Positions 1 to 8,370 of a stretch of 64,000 nucleotides of DNA are shown here, piece by piece. The DNA comes from CBDCWA01 sp965223255 (GTDB lineage: Bacteria > Pseudomonadota > Alphaproteobacteria > Rhizobiales > Hyphomicrobiaceae), in assembly GCA_965223255.1 (NCBI GenBank), contig CBDCWA010000004.1, forward strand, positions 620,001-684,000, read 5' to 3'. How positions within the stretch are numbered: the stretch's first letter is position 1; every line of letters starts with the position of its first letter. A program made the position numbers and the translations under genes. The notes beneath the pieces were generated by a model. That model was not told the DNA's origin, ran no database searches, and saw only the letters and a list, made by a program, of their open reading frames with translations.

Positions 1-1
1 G

Positions 2-142
2 TCATCGGCGCTGCAACAAGAACAAAAAGCCAATGAGGACGCCGCAAAGCTCAAGGCCAGAGATCGTCGTTCTTGGAATAAGCAGCGCAAAATAATGCGT
101 CAACAAAATATGAACGCACCGGGCGCATCAACCAGGTATTGA
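2..142 (+). CDS. C-terminal end of an unidentified protein (partial)
   Basis: An open frame enters from the left edge and stops with TGA at 140-142. It encodes 46 residues rich in Gln, Lys, Arg and Ala, ending in a basic tail (RDRRSWNKQRKIMRQQ and onwards). The composition suggests a charged helical or nucleic-acid-binding tail, but no family can be named from so short a piece. A palindrome follows directly and separates it from the convergent methyltransferase gene. The call as coding rests on the open frame, the plausible composition and the well-placed stop. Confidence 0.45.
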   Translation, partial: SSALQQEQKANEDAAKLKARDRRSWNKQRKIMRQQNMNAPGASTRY

Positions 143-170
143 CGCTGCAACCGTTAGCGCGAATTAACGA

Positions 171-200
171 CGTGCGGCTTCCACAAAACGAAGCCGCACG
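171..200. terminator. Palindrome between convergent genes, possible bidirectional terminator
   Basis: Perfect 11-bp inverted repeat: CGTGCGGCTTC at 171-181 and GAAGCCGCACG at 190-200 around an 8-base loop. It sits 28 bases after the stop of the partial gene and directly abuts the stop of the methyltransferase on the other strand. There is no clear T-tract on either side, so intrinsic termination is inferred from position and stem strength only. Confidence 0.55.
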
Positions 201-202
201 GT

Positions 203-883
203 TCACCGCAATCGTGCTTGCAAGCAAAACTCGTTCATAAGCAGGTGATCGAATTGGCCAAACATGATCTTCGAGATCAAATCACCGCCAAAAGCGCGGC
301 TACTTAGCGCGCTGAGCCCGGTCACTTCAAAACCCGAATCCTCGAAGATTGCGCGCATGGCACGTGGGGTAAAGCGCCGCTTCAAGGCGCGATCGAACGT
401 TCCATCCGCCAACACACCAGTGCGACCAACCACCGCTGCACTTATCGCTCGCCAGTGAGATGCATTAGAAACACGAGCCAACACAAGGCCAGAAGGTTTT
501 AAGATCGGCCGAGCCCGCTCCAAAATGCGCCACGGCTGCACAGCGTGCCCAAACGCGTTGGATATGACGACAACATCAAACATCGGTCGGCACCACGGCA
601 ATTCGCTGGTTTCAAAATCCCCGATAATGACTTCGGTCAGGCGTGTGCCAGCACGTGCCGCAGCCCGCTTATCCGCCTCGATGCCGACGCAAGTTCCGGC
701 CCGCCCGGTCTCGAGCGCCAAGGCACCCAGCCCGCCGGAGCTACAACCAATCTCCAGAACTGTAGCCTCAGGATTCAACGGCATCAGATCGACGAACTGT
801 CCGACCAAGGTATTGTCAATTGCCCACTCACCGGAATGTCTTGAAGAATTATTAAAGGAAATTGAAACGTCTGCAGCCGTCAT
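203..883 (-). CDS. Class I SAM-dependent methyltransferase
   Basis: 226 residues. A Rossmann-type motif I (VLEIGCSSGGLG, about residues 43-54) is followed by an acidic turn (GIEAD), an IIGDFE segment and a VVVISNAFGHA post-motif, the pattern of class I S-adenosylmethionine methyltransferases of the Methyltransf_11 kind. The substrate cannot be read from sequence. The frame is open upstream to 979, but ATG at 883 is preferred because TGAGGG (minus strand, bases 891-896) lies 7 bases before it and the domain starts soon after. It is divergent from the exopolysaccharide genes at 1137, so a role in polysaccharide modification is possible but unproven. Confidence 0.75.
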   Translation of the reverse strand: MTAADVSISFNNSSRHSGEWAIDNTLVGQFVDLMPLNPEATVLEIGCSSGGLGALALETGRAGTCVGIEADKRAAARAGTRLTEVIIGDFETSELPWCRPMFDVVVISNAFGHAVQPWRILERARPILKPSGLVLARVSNASHWRAISAAVVGRTGVLADGTFDRALKRRFTPRAMRAIFEDSGFEVTGLSALSSRAFGGDLISKIMFGQFDHLLMNEFCLQARLR

Positions 884-1136
884 AATACATCCCTCAAAAT
901 AGCGAAGGCGAAAGAAATCTAATTTTCGTGATATTGCGAGGAAATAGGGACCAACCATTCTCCCAAAACAGTTATTCAACCGTTAAAAATACATACGGCG
1001 TTAGCAGACTATCTGTGTTGTGACCCAAAAAATCAATAGGATTAGCCATAAGTTTACCTGACCGTGATTAATTACCCACAGTCACCAGTGCCCATCGCGG
1101 TGCTGTAAATCGTCATGTTATTGTGGGCAGGACTTC

Positions 1137-1736
1137 ATGGTATTGCGTACCGCCCCTCGCATACACAAATTTTTCGCGCTTTATCTGACGCTGAGTTTGC
1201 TTGGCTGCGCAGATGGCGCCGATGCGCCCATTCTTGATACAACGGAATGGCGATTAAACTCACCGCAAGCCGTATCCGCAATCAACCGGCTGCGTGTTGG
1301 CGATAAGATCCGCGTTACTGTTTTCGGTGAACAGGATCTTTCAGGCGTCTATCAGGTCAACGCATCTGGCAATGTTGCGCTGCCATTGATTGGCGAAATA
1401 CCTGCCCGCGACAAGAGCATCGTTGATCTGCGCCAATCGATCGTCCAAAAATTAAGAAACGGTTATCTCAAATCTCCGCGCGTTGCCATCGAGGCTTTGA
1501 GCCTGCGTCCGATCTATGTGCATGGAGAAGTGCGCGGCGGCGGCCAGTTTGCTTTTCGTTCGGGCCTGCGCCTGCGCGATGCCATTGCGCTCGCCGGTGG
1601 CTTCACCTACCGCGCCAACAAATCTTACGTGCTCATCGTACGAACCGGCAAACAGGGCGAATTCAAAACTGCGCTCGACTCCAACATTCAGCTTTTGCCT
1701 GGCGACAATATCCGCGTACCCGAGCGCTACTTCTGA
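1137..1736 (+). CDS. Wza-like polysaccharide export lipoprotein
   Basis: 199 residues. The N-terminus is a lipoprotein signal with lipobox LLGC (Cys24), predicting an outer-membrane or periplasmic lipoprotein. A Poly_export domain follows (LRVGDKIRVTVFGEQDLSG, then VALPLIGEI), and then a SLBB-like segment (YVHGEVRGGGQF and RLRDAIALAGGFT). Such proteins form the outer-membrane channel for capsule or exopolysaccharide export. It is short for the family (E. coli Wza is about 380 residues) and resembles the compact alphaproteobacterial type. AGGA lies 6 bases before the ATG. It heads a block with a beta-barrel protein, a Wzc-like protein, a priming transferase and a Wzy-like protein, all on the same strand. 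Confidence 0.85.
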   Translation: MVLRTAPRIHKFFALYLTLSLLGCADGADAPILDTTEWRLNSPQAVSAINRLRVGDKIRVTVFGEQDLSGVYQVNASGNVALPLIGEIPARDKSIVDLRQSIVQKLRNGYLKSPRVAIEALSLRPIYVHGEVRGGGQFAFRSGLRLRDAIALAGGFTYRANKSYVLIVRTGKQGEFKTALDSNIQLLPGDNIRVPERYF

Positions 1737-1763
1737 GCTGCAAGCGAAAAGGCCTGAACTCCC

Positions 1764-3128
1764 GTGCCCCCTTCAAAGTTCATGACGCCGAAAACCAGGC
1801 GCAAAGCGTTCGCAGGCACTGCCGGCATGATGGCGGGCACGCTGTCGCTTGCCGCACTCGCCCCCACCGTGCTGGCAGAACAATCAAATGCCGGCACCAT
1901 CGCTCAACAAAACGCTTTAAAAACCAGACACAACCTGCAGAAGTTCGGCTCCAAAAGCGACAAGGAAGGGACTTACAGCGCCTATCGGCCCGACGGTTTG
2001 CACTTTGGCAGTATAATTGCCAAACCATCGGTCGCTACAACCACGCACTATGACGATAATGTCTTTGCGCAACCGAACAATCGCAAGGGCGATATACGTA
2101 TCGACATTTCACCATCGTTGGATATGACGGCCAGACTGCCCCGTCATGCCCTGAGTTTTGGTTTCGCCGGTCGCCTCTCGCGTTATCTCAACACACCGGA
2201 CCTCGACCACAATTCCGGTTCCGCATATGTCAAAGGGGCATTACACATCAATCATGGCCATACGCTGTCATTTGCAGCCTCGACACGCTATGACCATGAG
2301 GACAACATTTCTCCGTTCGCACCGCTCAGCGCCCGCGAGTTCACACCTGTATGGCACTCACGCGCCGCCCTCGGTCTAACACGCGACATTGGTCGTCTGC
2401 ACACCACCATTGGCTTCAGCGCGCAACAGTTTAATTATTACGATGTCATCGCCACCGACGGCACTACCATCGATCAAGATCAGCGCGACCACAGCGTTTA
2501 TACCACCAGCCTGAAGGCAGGTTATCGGTATTCGCCGGGCCTTTCGATTGTCGCTCGCGCCCGCCACATTCGCTACGACGCCGCCAACGCAGCTGCCGAA
2601 GCCGCAGGTCTGTCGGGTGACGCCTATGAAGCGCTTCTCGGACTGTCTCTGCAATGGAACCCACTCTGGCGCGTAAGGCTACTTGGCGGCTATGGCCTCC
2701 ACGATGTCAACGGCCTCAGCGCCAAGAACATCACCAATACCTTGTTCGAGACCTCGCTCGAGTGGTGGCCGACCAGAGCATTAACAGTCAAAGCGCAAGC
2801 CAAACGCAGTTATTCGGTCAGCGCGGTATCGCCTGGAAATGAATTCAATGTCGATGGCGCATCCATCACCACAATTTTTCGCATGGGCGTCGATTATCAA
2901 ATGATGAGGAATCTGGTTCTCAACGCCGGCGCCGCCTACCGCTTCAATGAACTCCACACGGGTCAGGATAGTTACGACTATTACACGGCCCACATCGGCG
3001 TGAATTATTTCCACTCCAAGTTTTGGAAACTCTCGTTGAAGTACCAACACACCTACAAGGATGACCACATCATTGGCTGGACGGTGCCGCGCAACCGCGT
3101 TTGGGCGTCCGCAACGCTGCGGTTTTGA
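1764..3128 (+). CDS. Outer-membrane beta-barrel protein of an exopolysaccharide cluster
   Basis: 454 residues. The N-terminus has a basic start and a signal-like hydrophobic stretch (MMAGTLSLAALAPTVLA). The rest is rich in alternating aromatic and polar strands (for example SLEWWPTRALTVKAQ and LSLKYQHTY) and ends in a terminal Phe (ATLRF), typical of outer-membrane barrels. It fits the VpsM/BBP2_2-type proteins found next to Wza and Wzc homologues, where they are thought to assist polymer export. GTG at 1764 is used because AAAAGG lies about 11 bases before it; ATG at 1782 is an alternative with no visible ribosome site and would still keep the signal peptide. It lies 27 bases after the lipoprotein gene. 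Confidence 0.75.
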   Translation: MPPSKFMTPKTRRKAFAGTAGMMAGTLSLAALAPTVLAEQSNAGTIAQQNALKTRHNLQKFGSKSDKEGTYSAYRPDGLHFGSIIAKPSVATTTHYDDNVFAQPNNRKGDIRIDISPSLDMTARLPRHALSFGFAGRLSRYLNTPDLDHNSGSAYVKGALHINHGHTLSFAASTRYDHEDNISPFAPLSAREFTPVWHSRAALGLTRDIGRLHTTIGFSAQQFNYYDVIATDGTTIDQDQRDHSVYTTSLKAGYRYSPGLSIVARARHIRYDAANAAAEAAGLSGDAYEALLGLSLQWNPLWRVRLLGGYGLHDVNGLSAKNITNTLFETSLEWWPTRALTVKAQAKRSYSVSAVSPGNEFNVDGASITTIFRMGVDYQMMRNLVLNAGAAYRFNELHTGQDSYDYYTAHIGVNYFHSKFWKLSLKYQHTYKDDHIIGWTVPRNRVWASATLRF

Positions 3129-3158
3129 GGCACAAACACAAAATAGACAAAAGCGATC

Positions 3159-5396
3159 ATGACCAATTCGCCCGACACCTATGAACGCATTGATGACGAG
3201 GAGAGCTTCGACCTCGGCGCCGTCTTGTCAGCATTGCGCCGGCGCTGGCTCTTGATCGCCGCGATCACGATCACGTTTACGGCCACCGCCTTTCTGTTTG
3301 CTGCAATGCTACCCAACTATTACGTTGCCTCGGCCCTCGTCCAGATCGACAAGCGCGACAAAAAAATCGCGCCTATTGTCGGCGTTTTGTCTGATCTGAA
3401 GGCAGACACGCCGTCTTTGCAGAGCGAAGTTCAGGTCATTGCCTCCAAGGCCATTGCTGCGCGTGTCATCGCGCGGCTTGGGTTGCGCAAAGACCCGGAA
3501 TTCAGCTCAGACTCTTTGGTTGCCGATACCGAACGCGACAACCGCCACGTCATGCAACCAAATGACAATTCAAAAGGGCTTTCAGCAAGCGGCGCTGCAT
3601 TAAGTCTGTCGAAACAGGGACAGGATCAACCCCAGACAGTTCAAAGCGATCCCGTTGTCGAAAGGTTCCTTGGCAACCTTCGCGTCGAACGCGTTCTCAA
3701 CTCGTTGACAATTCGGGTGAGCTTTGTATCTCGCGATCCTGCCAAGGCCGCACGTATCGCCAATGCGATTGTCGACGTCTACATCGAACGCCAATACGAA
3801 GAAAAGAGCAATGCAACTCGGATTGCCGCCAACCTGATTGAAAAGCGACTGGTCGGCCTGCGTGAAAAGTTGGCAGCGTCGGAACGCAAAATCGAAAGTT
3901 TCAAAACCGCGAACGGCATTTACGCCTCGAGCGGGCAAGCACTGATCGACAGGCGCCTGACCAGCCAGATGGAAGCGCTTGTGCGTGCCAAAAATCATAC
4001 TGCCAATGCGCGCTCGCGCTATATCAAAGCCAGGCAATTGACGACCGAGAAGGGCGACAGCACCGACATTTCCGAAGTTCTACAAAACGGCACCATACGG
4101 CTGTTGCGCACCGGTCTGGCCAACGCACTACGCAAACATGCCGAGCTTGCCACGAAGTACGGCCCACGCCATCCCCGTCTGCGCAGCGCCAATGCCGACG
4201 TCGCAAAAGCCAGGGCTGTTCTGAAAGAAGAGAGTCAGAAAATATTAAAAACGCTCAAGATCGAATACCAGGTGGCATTGGATCGTGAGCAGCAATTGCG
4301 CCAGCAATTGGAGGATCTAAAGTCCAAGGTCTCGACGACAAAGTCGCACCGCTGGGCGCTGCTTCAACTGCAACGCGAAGCGAAAGCAAATCATCAGCTA
4401 TATGTCACACTGTTGTCTCGAAAAAAGCAGACGGAACAAACACTCGGCATGCATTTTGCTGATGCAAAAGTCATCACGCCAGCAGTAACGCCACTCAACG
4501 CTTCGTATCCAAAGCGCAGCCGAATGGTGCTGACAGCCTTCGCAGCCGGCCTCATCCTCTCTATCGGCCTTGTCGTTATCCTCGATCAGATGTCGGGCGG
4601 GGTTTCGGATTCCTCACGCATCGAGCGCGAGTTTGCGATACCCTATCTCGCCTCACTGCCAAAACTCCGCCAGCGCGGCGACGGCCTGTTGTCACCCTTG
4701 CGCGCTATGCGGCTTATGATCGGTGCACCGAATAGCAGATACGCCCGATCGATGCGTGAACTACGCTACGAACTCGACCGAAATCGCAACCCAGACGCAT
4801 CACGCCTGGTTCTCATCACTTCGGCCATATCACACGAGGGCAAGACCCTTATTGCGTCCAACCTCGCCCACCAATTGGTCCTCACCGGCACCCGCACCCT
4901 GTTGATCGACGCCGACATGAACAAGAGCATGCTGTCAGCAGCCCTCGGCGCACGCAGCGCCTGCGGTCTGTTTGAAGTCTTATGCAAAGGTCAACCGATC
5001 GACCACGCGATTTTGAAGGATCAAAGCACGGGTCTCCATTTCATGCCGGCAGCCGGCCCGAACTCTATCGGCACGCCTCCCGCCGAAATCCTGACCAGCC
5101 GGCGCGCAAAACAAGTGCTGCAGCGCCTGAAGCAGCACTACGACACCATTGTTATCGACGCCCCGGCGCTCTTGCCGGTCATCGATGCACGTATATTGGC
5201 AAACTATGCTGATCAGGTCGTACTGACCATCAATTGGCAATCGACACCGAAACACGTCGTTCACCGCGCATTGCGCACAATCAGCGCCGAGGTGCGCAAA
5301 CGTTTGGGTATCGTCCTGAACGGTGCCGAAACACCCGATTTTGCAGAGCAATCAAATTACCAAAACGATAACAGTCTATTGGAATCCGCAGCCTAA
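3159..5396 (+). CDS. Wzc-like polysaccharide co-polymerase with fused tyrosine kinase
   Basis: 745 residues. A Wzz domain begins with a membrane helix at about 30-52. A long coiled-coil periplasmic region follows, then a second helix at about 453-477, then a cytoplasmic BY-kinase ATPase domain. The kinase has Walker A (SHEGKT, about 557-562), Walker A' (LLIDADMNKS, about 579-588) and Walker B-like TIVIDAPAL (about 664-672). Family knowledge: such proteins control chain length and assembly of the export machine. The C-terminal tail, where these kinases usually carry a tyrosine cluster, has only one Tyr (SNYQNDN), so regulation by cluster phosphorylation may be reduced. It follows the beta-barrel gene by 30 bases. 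Confidence 0.88.
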   Translation: MTNSPDTYERIDDEESFDLGAVLSALRRRWLLIAAITITFTATAFLFAAMLPNYYVASALVQIDKRDKKIAPIVGVLSDLKADTPSLQSEVQVIASKAIAARVIARLGLRKDPEFSSDSLVADTERDNRHVMQPNDNSKGLSASGAALSLSKQGQDQPQTVQSDPVVERFLGNLRVERVLNSLTIRVSFVSRDPAKAARIANAIVDVYIERQYEEKSNATRIAANLIEKRLVGLREKLAASERKIESFKTANGIYASSGQALIDRRLTSQMEALVRAKNHTANARSRYIKARQLTTEKGDSTDISEVLQNGTIRLLRTGLANALRKHAELATKYGPRHPRLRSANADVAKARAVLKEESQKILKTLKIEYQVALDREQQLRQQLEDLKSKVSTTKSHRWALLQLQREAKANHQLYVTLLSRKKQTEQTLGMHFADAKVITPAVTPLNASYPKRSRMVLTAFAAGLILSIGLVVILDQMSGGVSDSSRIEREFAIPYLASLPKLRQRGDGLLSPLRAMRLMIGAPNSRYARSMRELRYELDRNRNPDASRLVLITSAISHEGKTLIASNLAHQLVLTGTRTLLIDADMNKSMLSAALGARSACGLFEVLCKGQPIDHAILKDQSTGLHFMPAAGPNSIGTPPAEILTSRRAKQVLQRLKQHYDTIVIDAPALLPVIDARILANYADQVVLTINWQSTPKHVVHRALRTISAEVRKRLGIVLNGAETPDFAEQSNYQNDNSLLESAA

Positions 5397-5416
5397 ATTC
5401 ACGTCATTTATTACGG

Positions 5417-5434
5417 GGCTCCGTTTGTGGAGCC
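5417..5434 (+). other. Small intercistronic hairpin
   Basis: GGCTCC at 5417-5422 and GGAGCC at 5429-5434 form a 6-bp stem with a 6-base loop, 21 bases after the co-polymerase stop and 19 bases before the next start. There is no T-run. It could be an mRNA-stability element or attenuator; the role is not established. Confidence 0.3.
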
Positions 5435-5452
5435 ACCATTTCAGAGAATTCT

Positions 5453-6160
5453 ATGTCACCGCTTGAACTTTCTAGCGCAACACGCGCAATTTCGCGCAAT
5501 AGAATAGGCGCCGGCGATACGGCCATCCCGCTCAATGCCGTCGATGATAGGTGCCGCCCCCTCAACAAGCAAAGCGCCCTTGTCAAGCAAATCCAGGACT
5601 ACGTCCTCGGCGGTCTCATTGCCATTGCAATAGCACCCGTCGCCGCCGTCATCGCCCTCGCCATTAAACTCGAAAGCCGTGGTCCTGTGTTCTTCATCCA
5701 GCGCCGCCATGGTCTGAGCAAAAAGATTATTCGCGTCTTCAAGTTCCGCTCTATGACAGTGCTTGAAGATGGAGAACACATCGCCCAGGCGACTGCTGAC
5801 GACGAACGCATTACGCGCGTCGGGCGTTTTCTGCGCCGGACCAGCCTTGATGAGCTACCACAACTGATCAACGTCCTGAGAGGCGAGATGTCGCTCGTCG
5901 GGCCGCGCCCACACGCCATTGCTCACGACCGCCTTTGGCGCGACATGCTGGATCAATACGATGATCGGTTTCAAATCAAACCCGGCATCACCGGGCTCGC
6001 GCAGATCAAAGGACTACGCGGTGAAGTCGATACACCCGACAAGATCGAGCGTCGTCTCGCCGAAGACCTCAACTACATCAAGACATGGTCGCCCGGTCTG
6101 GACATAAAGATTTTGATCTTGACCATCGCCGCCATGTTCACCGGCAAAAACGCGCACTGA
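5453..6160 (+). CDS. Priming sugar transferase (undecaprenyl-phosphate type)
   Basis: 235 residues. After a variable N-terminus of about 40 residues comes one hydrophobic helix (YVLGGLIAIAIAPVAAVIALAI), then the conserved catalytic region of bacterial sugar transferases: GPVFFIQRRHG, FKFRSM, TRVGRFLRRTSLDELPQ, LVGPRPHA and KPGITGLAQIKG. Such enzymes transfer a sugar-1-phosphate to undecaprenyl phosphate at the inner membrane, the first step of exopolysaccharide repeat-unit synthesis. The domain is the short WcaJ/PssA C-terminal type rather than the full five-helix form. It lies between the co-polymerase and the Wzy-like gene. Confidence 0.88.
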   Translation: MSPLELSSATRAISRNRIGAGDTAIPLNAVDDRCRPLNKQSALVKQIQDYVLGGLIAIAIAPVAAVIALAIKLESRGPVFFIQRRHGLSKKIIRVFKFRSMTVLEDGEHIAQATADDERITRVGRFLRRTSLDELPQLINVLRGEMSLVGPRPHAIAHDRLWRDMLDQYDDRFQIKPGITGLAQIKGLRGEVDTPDKIERRLAEDLNYIKTWSPGLDIKILILTIAAMFTGKNAH

Positions 6161-6200
6161 AATCCGGCAAGCGGAGATCCCACACACGAGCCAAGACCAG

Positions 6201-7508
6201 ATGTCGACCCGCCTAAAATATATACCGTTTCCGGTTGCTGTGTTGCTCTTGAGCTTTCTTGTGCCAACAGAGTTGTCACCAGAGATCGCCGGCTTGCGCC
6301 TACCGCCCTATCGCATCATCCTGTTGCTGCTTCTCCCGTTCGCCCTCTATCGCCTGCTCTTATCCAGACGCCTCAGGATCCGAGGATTTGATATCGCGTT
6401 TCTGCTCTTTAGCCTCTGGCAGGTGGCTGCGTTTATCGGGCATGGCGCACACAATGGTGGTCTGGTATTCGGCGGCTCTCTTGCACTGGAAAGCTTCGGT
6501 GCGTACGCCATTACGCGCGTCTACGTCCGGGACATGGAAGCATTTCGCGCCACCCTCAAGCTCGGCATCATTACGATTTTCATCGTCTGCGTACTGGCCA
6601 TTCCAGAAACAATCTTTGGCCGTCACTTTGTGCATGATGTCATGAAGGCAATCGTTGGCGGCAGCCCCAATATCATTGAAACACGCTTGGGCCTGACACG
6701 CGCTTTTGCCGTTTTCGATCACCCGATCCATCTTGGCACTTACTGCGCAGCCCTTCTGGCGCTCGTCTGGCATACGGAACGAAAACTCAAAAAGCGCGTG
6801 TTGATTGTTTTGATGATGTTGATGGCGACATTCACCGCCCTCTCATCGGCTCCCCTTCTCTGTGCCGGGCTTCAGATTGGTTTGCTGATCATCGAACGCT
6901 TAACCCGCAGCATAAGGGACCGGATTTTGATCGCCTCCATCCTGAGCGTCGGGCTCTATATCGGTGTTTCACTTTTTGCCACCCGCTCACCGATCGCAAT
7001 TCTCGCCACCGGCCTCGCACTCAATCCTTGGACCGCCTATTATCGACTTCAAATCTGGGAACACGGCCTTAAGAACGTCTGGGCGCACCCGCTAACGGGG
7101 ATTGGTCTCGCAGACTGGGACCGTCCGTGGTGGATGATTTCTCAAACAGTTGACGCGTTTTGGCTCGTGATGACGATGCGCACCGGCATACCGACGATTA
7201 TCCTGATCGCCATCGCACTGGCCTGTCTGGCCATCGCTGTTGGTAAAGCCACCAAAGACCGCCGCAATAGGGCCCGCCGCAACATCGCAACCGGCTGGCT
7301 GATTTCCTTTGCCGCTCTCATATTGATCGGCTTCACCGTGCACTATTGGAACGTATTGCATACGTTCTTCTTCTTCTTTGTCGGCCTCGGCGGTTGGCTT
7401 GCAGATCCGCTTCGCAAGCGCCGGCGTTATCGTGTCTCCGCCCCATTGGCCTCTCCCTTACCGCCCCCACTTCCCGCGGTCCTGCCAGGTGCGTTGACCA
7501 AGGCGTAG
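6201..7508 (+). CDS. O-antigen ligase / Wzy-like polymerase membrane protein
   Basis: 435 residues with roughly ten hydrophobic helices (for example VAVLLLSFLVP, IIRILLLLPFAL-like stretches, IITIFIVCVLAIP and IILIAIALACLAIAV). A large loop holds the conserved-looking segments FDHPIHLGTY and HPLTGIGLADWDRPWW, the pattern of the Wzy_C/O-antigen ligase family. Such proteins polymerise or ligate lipid-linked oligosaccharides at the periplasmic face. The C-terminus has a basic and Pro-rich tail. It is the last gene of the export block. Polymerase and ligase cannot be told apart from sequence alone, but the exopolysaccharide context favours polymerase. Confidence 0.75.
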   Translation: MSTRLKYIPFPVAVLLLSFLVPTELSPEIAGLRLPPYRIILLLLLPFALYRLLLSRRLRIRGFDIAFLLFSLWQVAAFIGHGAHNGGLVFGGSLALESFGAYAITRVYVRDMEAFRATLKLGIITIFIVCVLAIPETIFGRHFVHDVMKAIVGGSPNIIETRLGLTRAFAVFDHPIHLGTYCAALLALVWHTERKLKKRVLIVLMMLMATFTALSSAPLLCAGLQIGLLIIERLTRSIRDRILIASILSVGLYIGVSLFATRSPIAILATGLALNPWTAYYRLQIWEHGLKNVWAHPLTGIGLADWDRPWWMISQTVDAFWLVMTMRTGIPTIILIAIALACLAIAVGKATKDRRNRARRNIATGWLISFAALILIGFTVHYWNVLHTFFFFFVGLGGWLADPLRKRRRYRVSAPLASPLPPPLPAVLPGALTKA

Positions 7509-7628
7509 ACCCTCGAGAATAAAGTCGACGGCAAACCAGCCGATGGGACGCCGCCAAATCCCGCGCGATCGTCGCACGCACCGGCACGGCACCGCCTTCG
7601 CCTTGATTTCGACCAATCTCGAGCACAT

Positions 7629-7654
7629 AAAAAGAATGAACATTCATTTTTTTT
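7629..7654. promoter_or_regulatory. Palindromic operator candidate for the TetR-RND operon
   Basis: AATGAA (7635-7640) and TTCATT (7643-7648) are perfect inverted arms around CA. The symmetry extends into flanking A and T runs (7629-7633 and 7650-7654) with one mismatch. It lies 75 bases before the TetR start, and a further ATTCATT half-site follows near 7677-7683. TetR-type repressors typically bind such palindromes to control their own operon; binding here is inferred from position. Confidence 0.55.
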
Positions 7655-7728
7655 GGAATCAGCCACAATAATTATATTCATTTCAGCAAGTTACAAGGTT
7701 AGAGGCCTGACAGCCAGAGCATCATGAC

Positions 7729-8370
7729 ATGCCAAAACTCACACCCGAGACCATTAGCGAGCGGCGCAGGATTATCCTGAATGCTGCCGAAGTGTGCTTT
7801 GCGCGCGCTGGTTTCCACCGCACGACCATGCAGGACATTTGCTCCCAAGCCGGCATCTCCGCCGGCGCGCTCTATGGCTACTTTGAATCCAAAGAAGATC
7901 TGATCGCCGGGATTGCCGAACGCAATCGCAATAAGATTGCCGAGCAACTGACCGAACTGGCCGACGCGCCCGATCTAGTCCAGGCGCTGGCCCGCCTTGG
8001 CGAATACTACACCATCGAGGAGCCACAGCATAAGCGCATCCTCTGCGTCGAGATCGGCGCCGAAGCCACCCGCAACGAAACAGTCGGCGAGATCTTTCAC
8101 TCCGTCGATACCTTTGTCCAAAAAAGCCTTGAGCAATTGTTTGCGCGCGCCGCCGAAACGGGACGGATTGCGCCGCGCCTTGAGCCGAAAACACTGGCGC
8201 AGCTTCTTTGCATCATTGGCGACGGTCTGTTTTGGCGTCGCGCCGTCGACCCAAGTTTTGACGCGAAAGAGCTGATGCCGGCCATCACCAACATCATCGA
8301 ACTTTTGATGAATCCACCTCATCCCCCAGAAGCGACACCAAGTGCGGATACGCCAGCAGAGGTCGAATGA
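7729..8370 (+). CDS. TetR/AcrR-family transcriptional regulator
   Basis: 213 residues. The N-terminal helix-turn-helix is clear: RRRIILNAAEVCFARAGFH, then TTMQDICSQAGISAGALYGYF and ESKEDLIAGI, about residues 11-56. The C-terminal ligand domain is divergent, as usual. The stop overlaps the next start (ATGA at 8367-8370), so it is translationally coupled to the membrane fusion protein of an RND pump and probably represses this operon by binding the palindrome at 7629-7654. The inducer is unknown. Confidence 0.9.
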   Translation: MPKLTPETISERRRIILNAAEVCFARAGFHRTTMQDICSQAGISAGALYGYFESKEDLIAGIAERNRNKIAEQLTELADAPDLVQALARLGEYYTIEEPQHKRILCVEIGAEATRNETVGEIFHSVDTFVQKSLEQLFARAAETGRIAPRLEPKTLAQLLCIIGDGLFWRRAVDPSFDAKELMPAITNIIELLMNPPHPPEATPSADTPAEVE

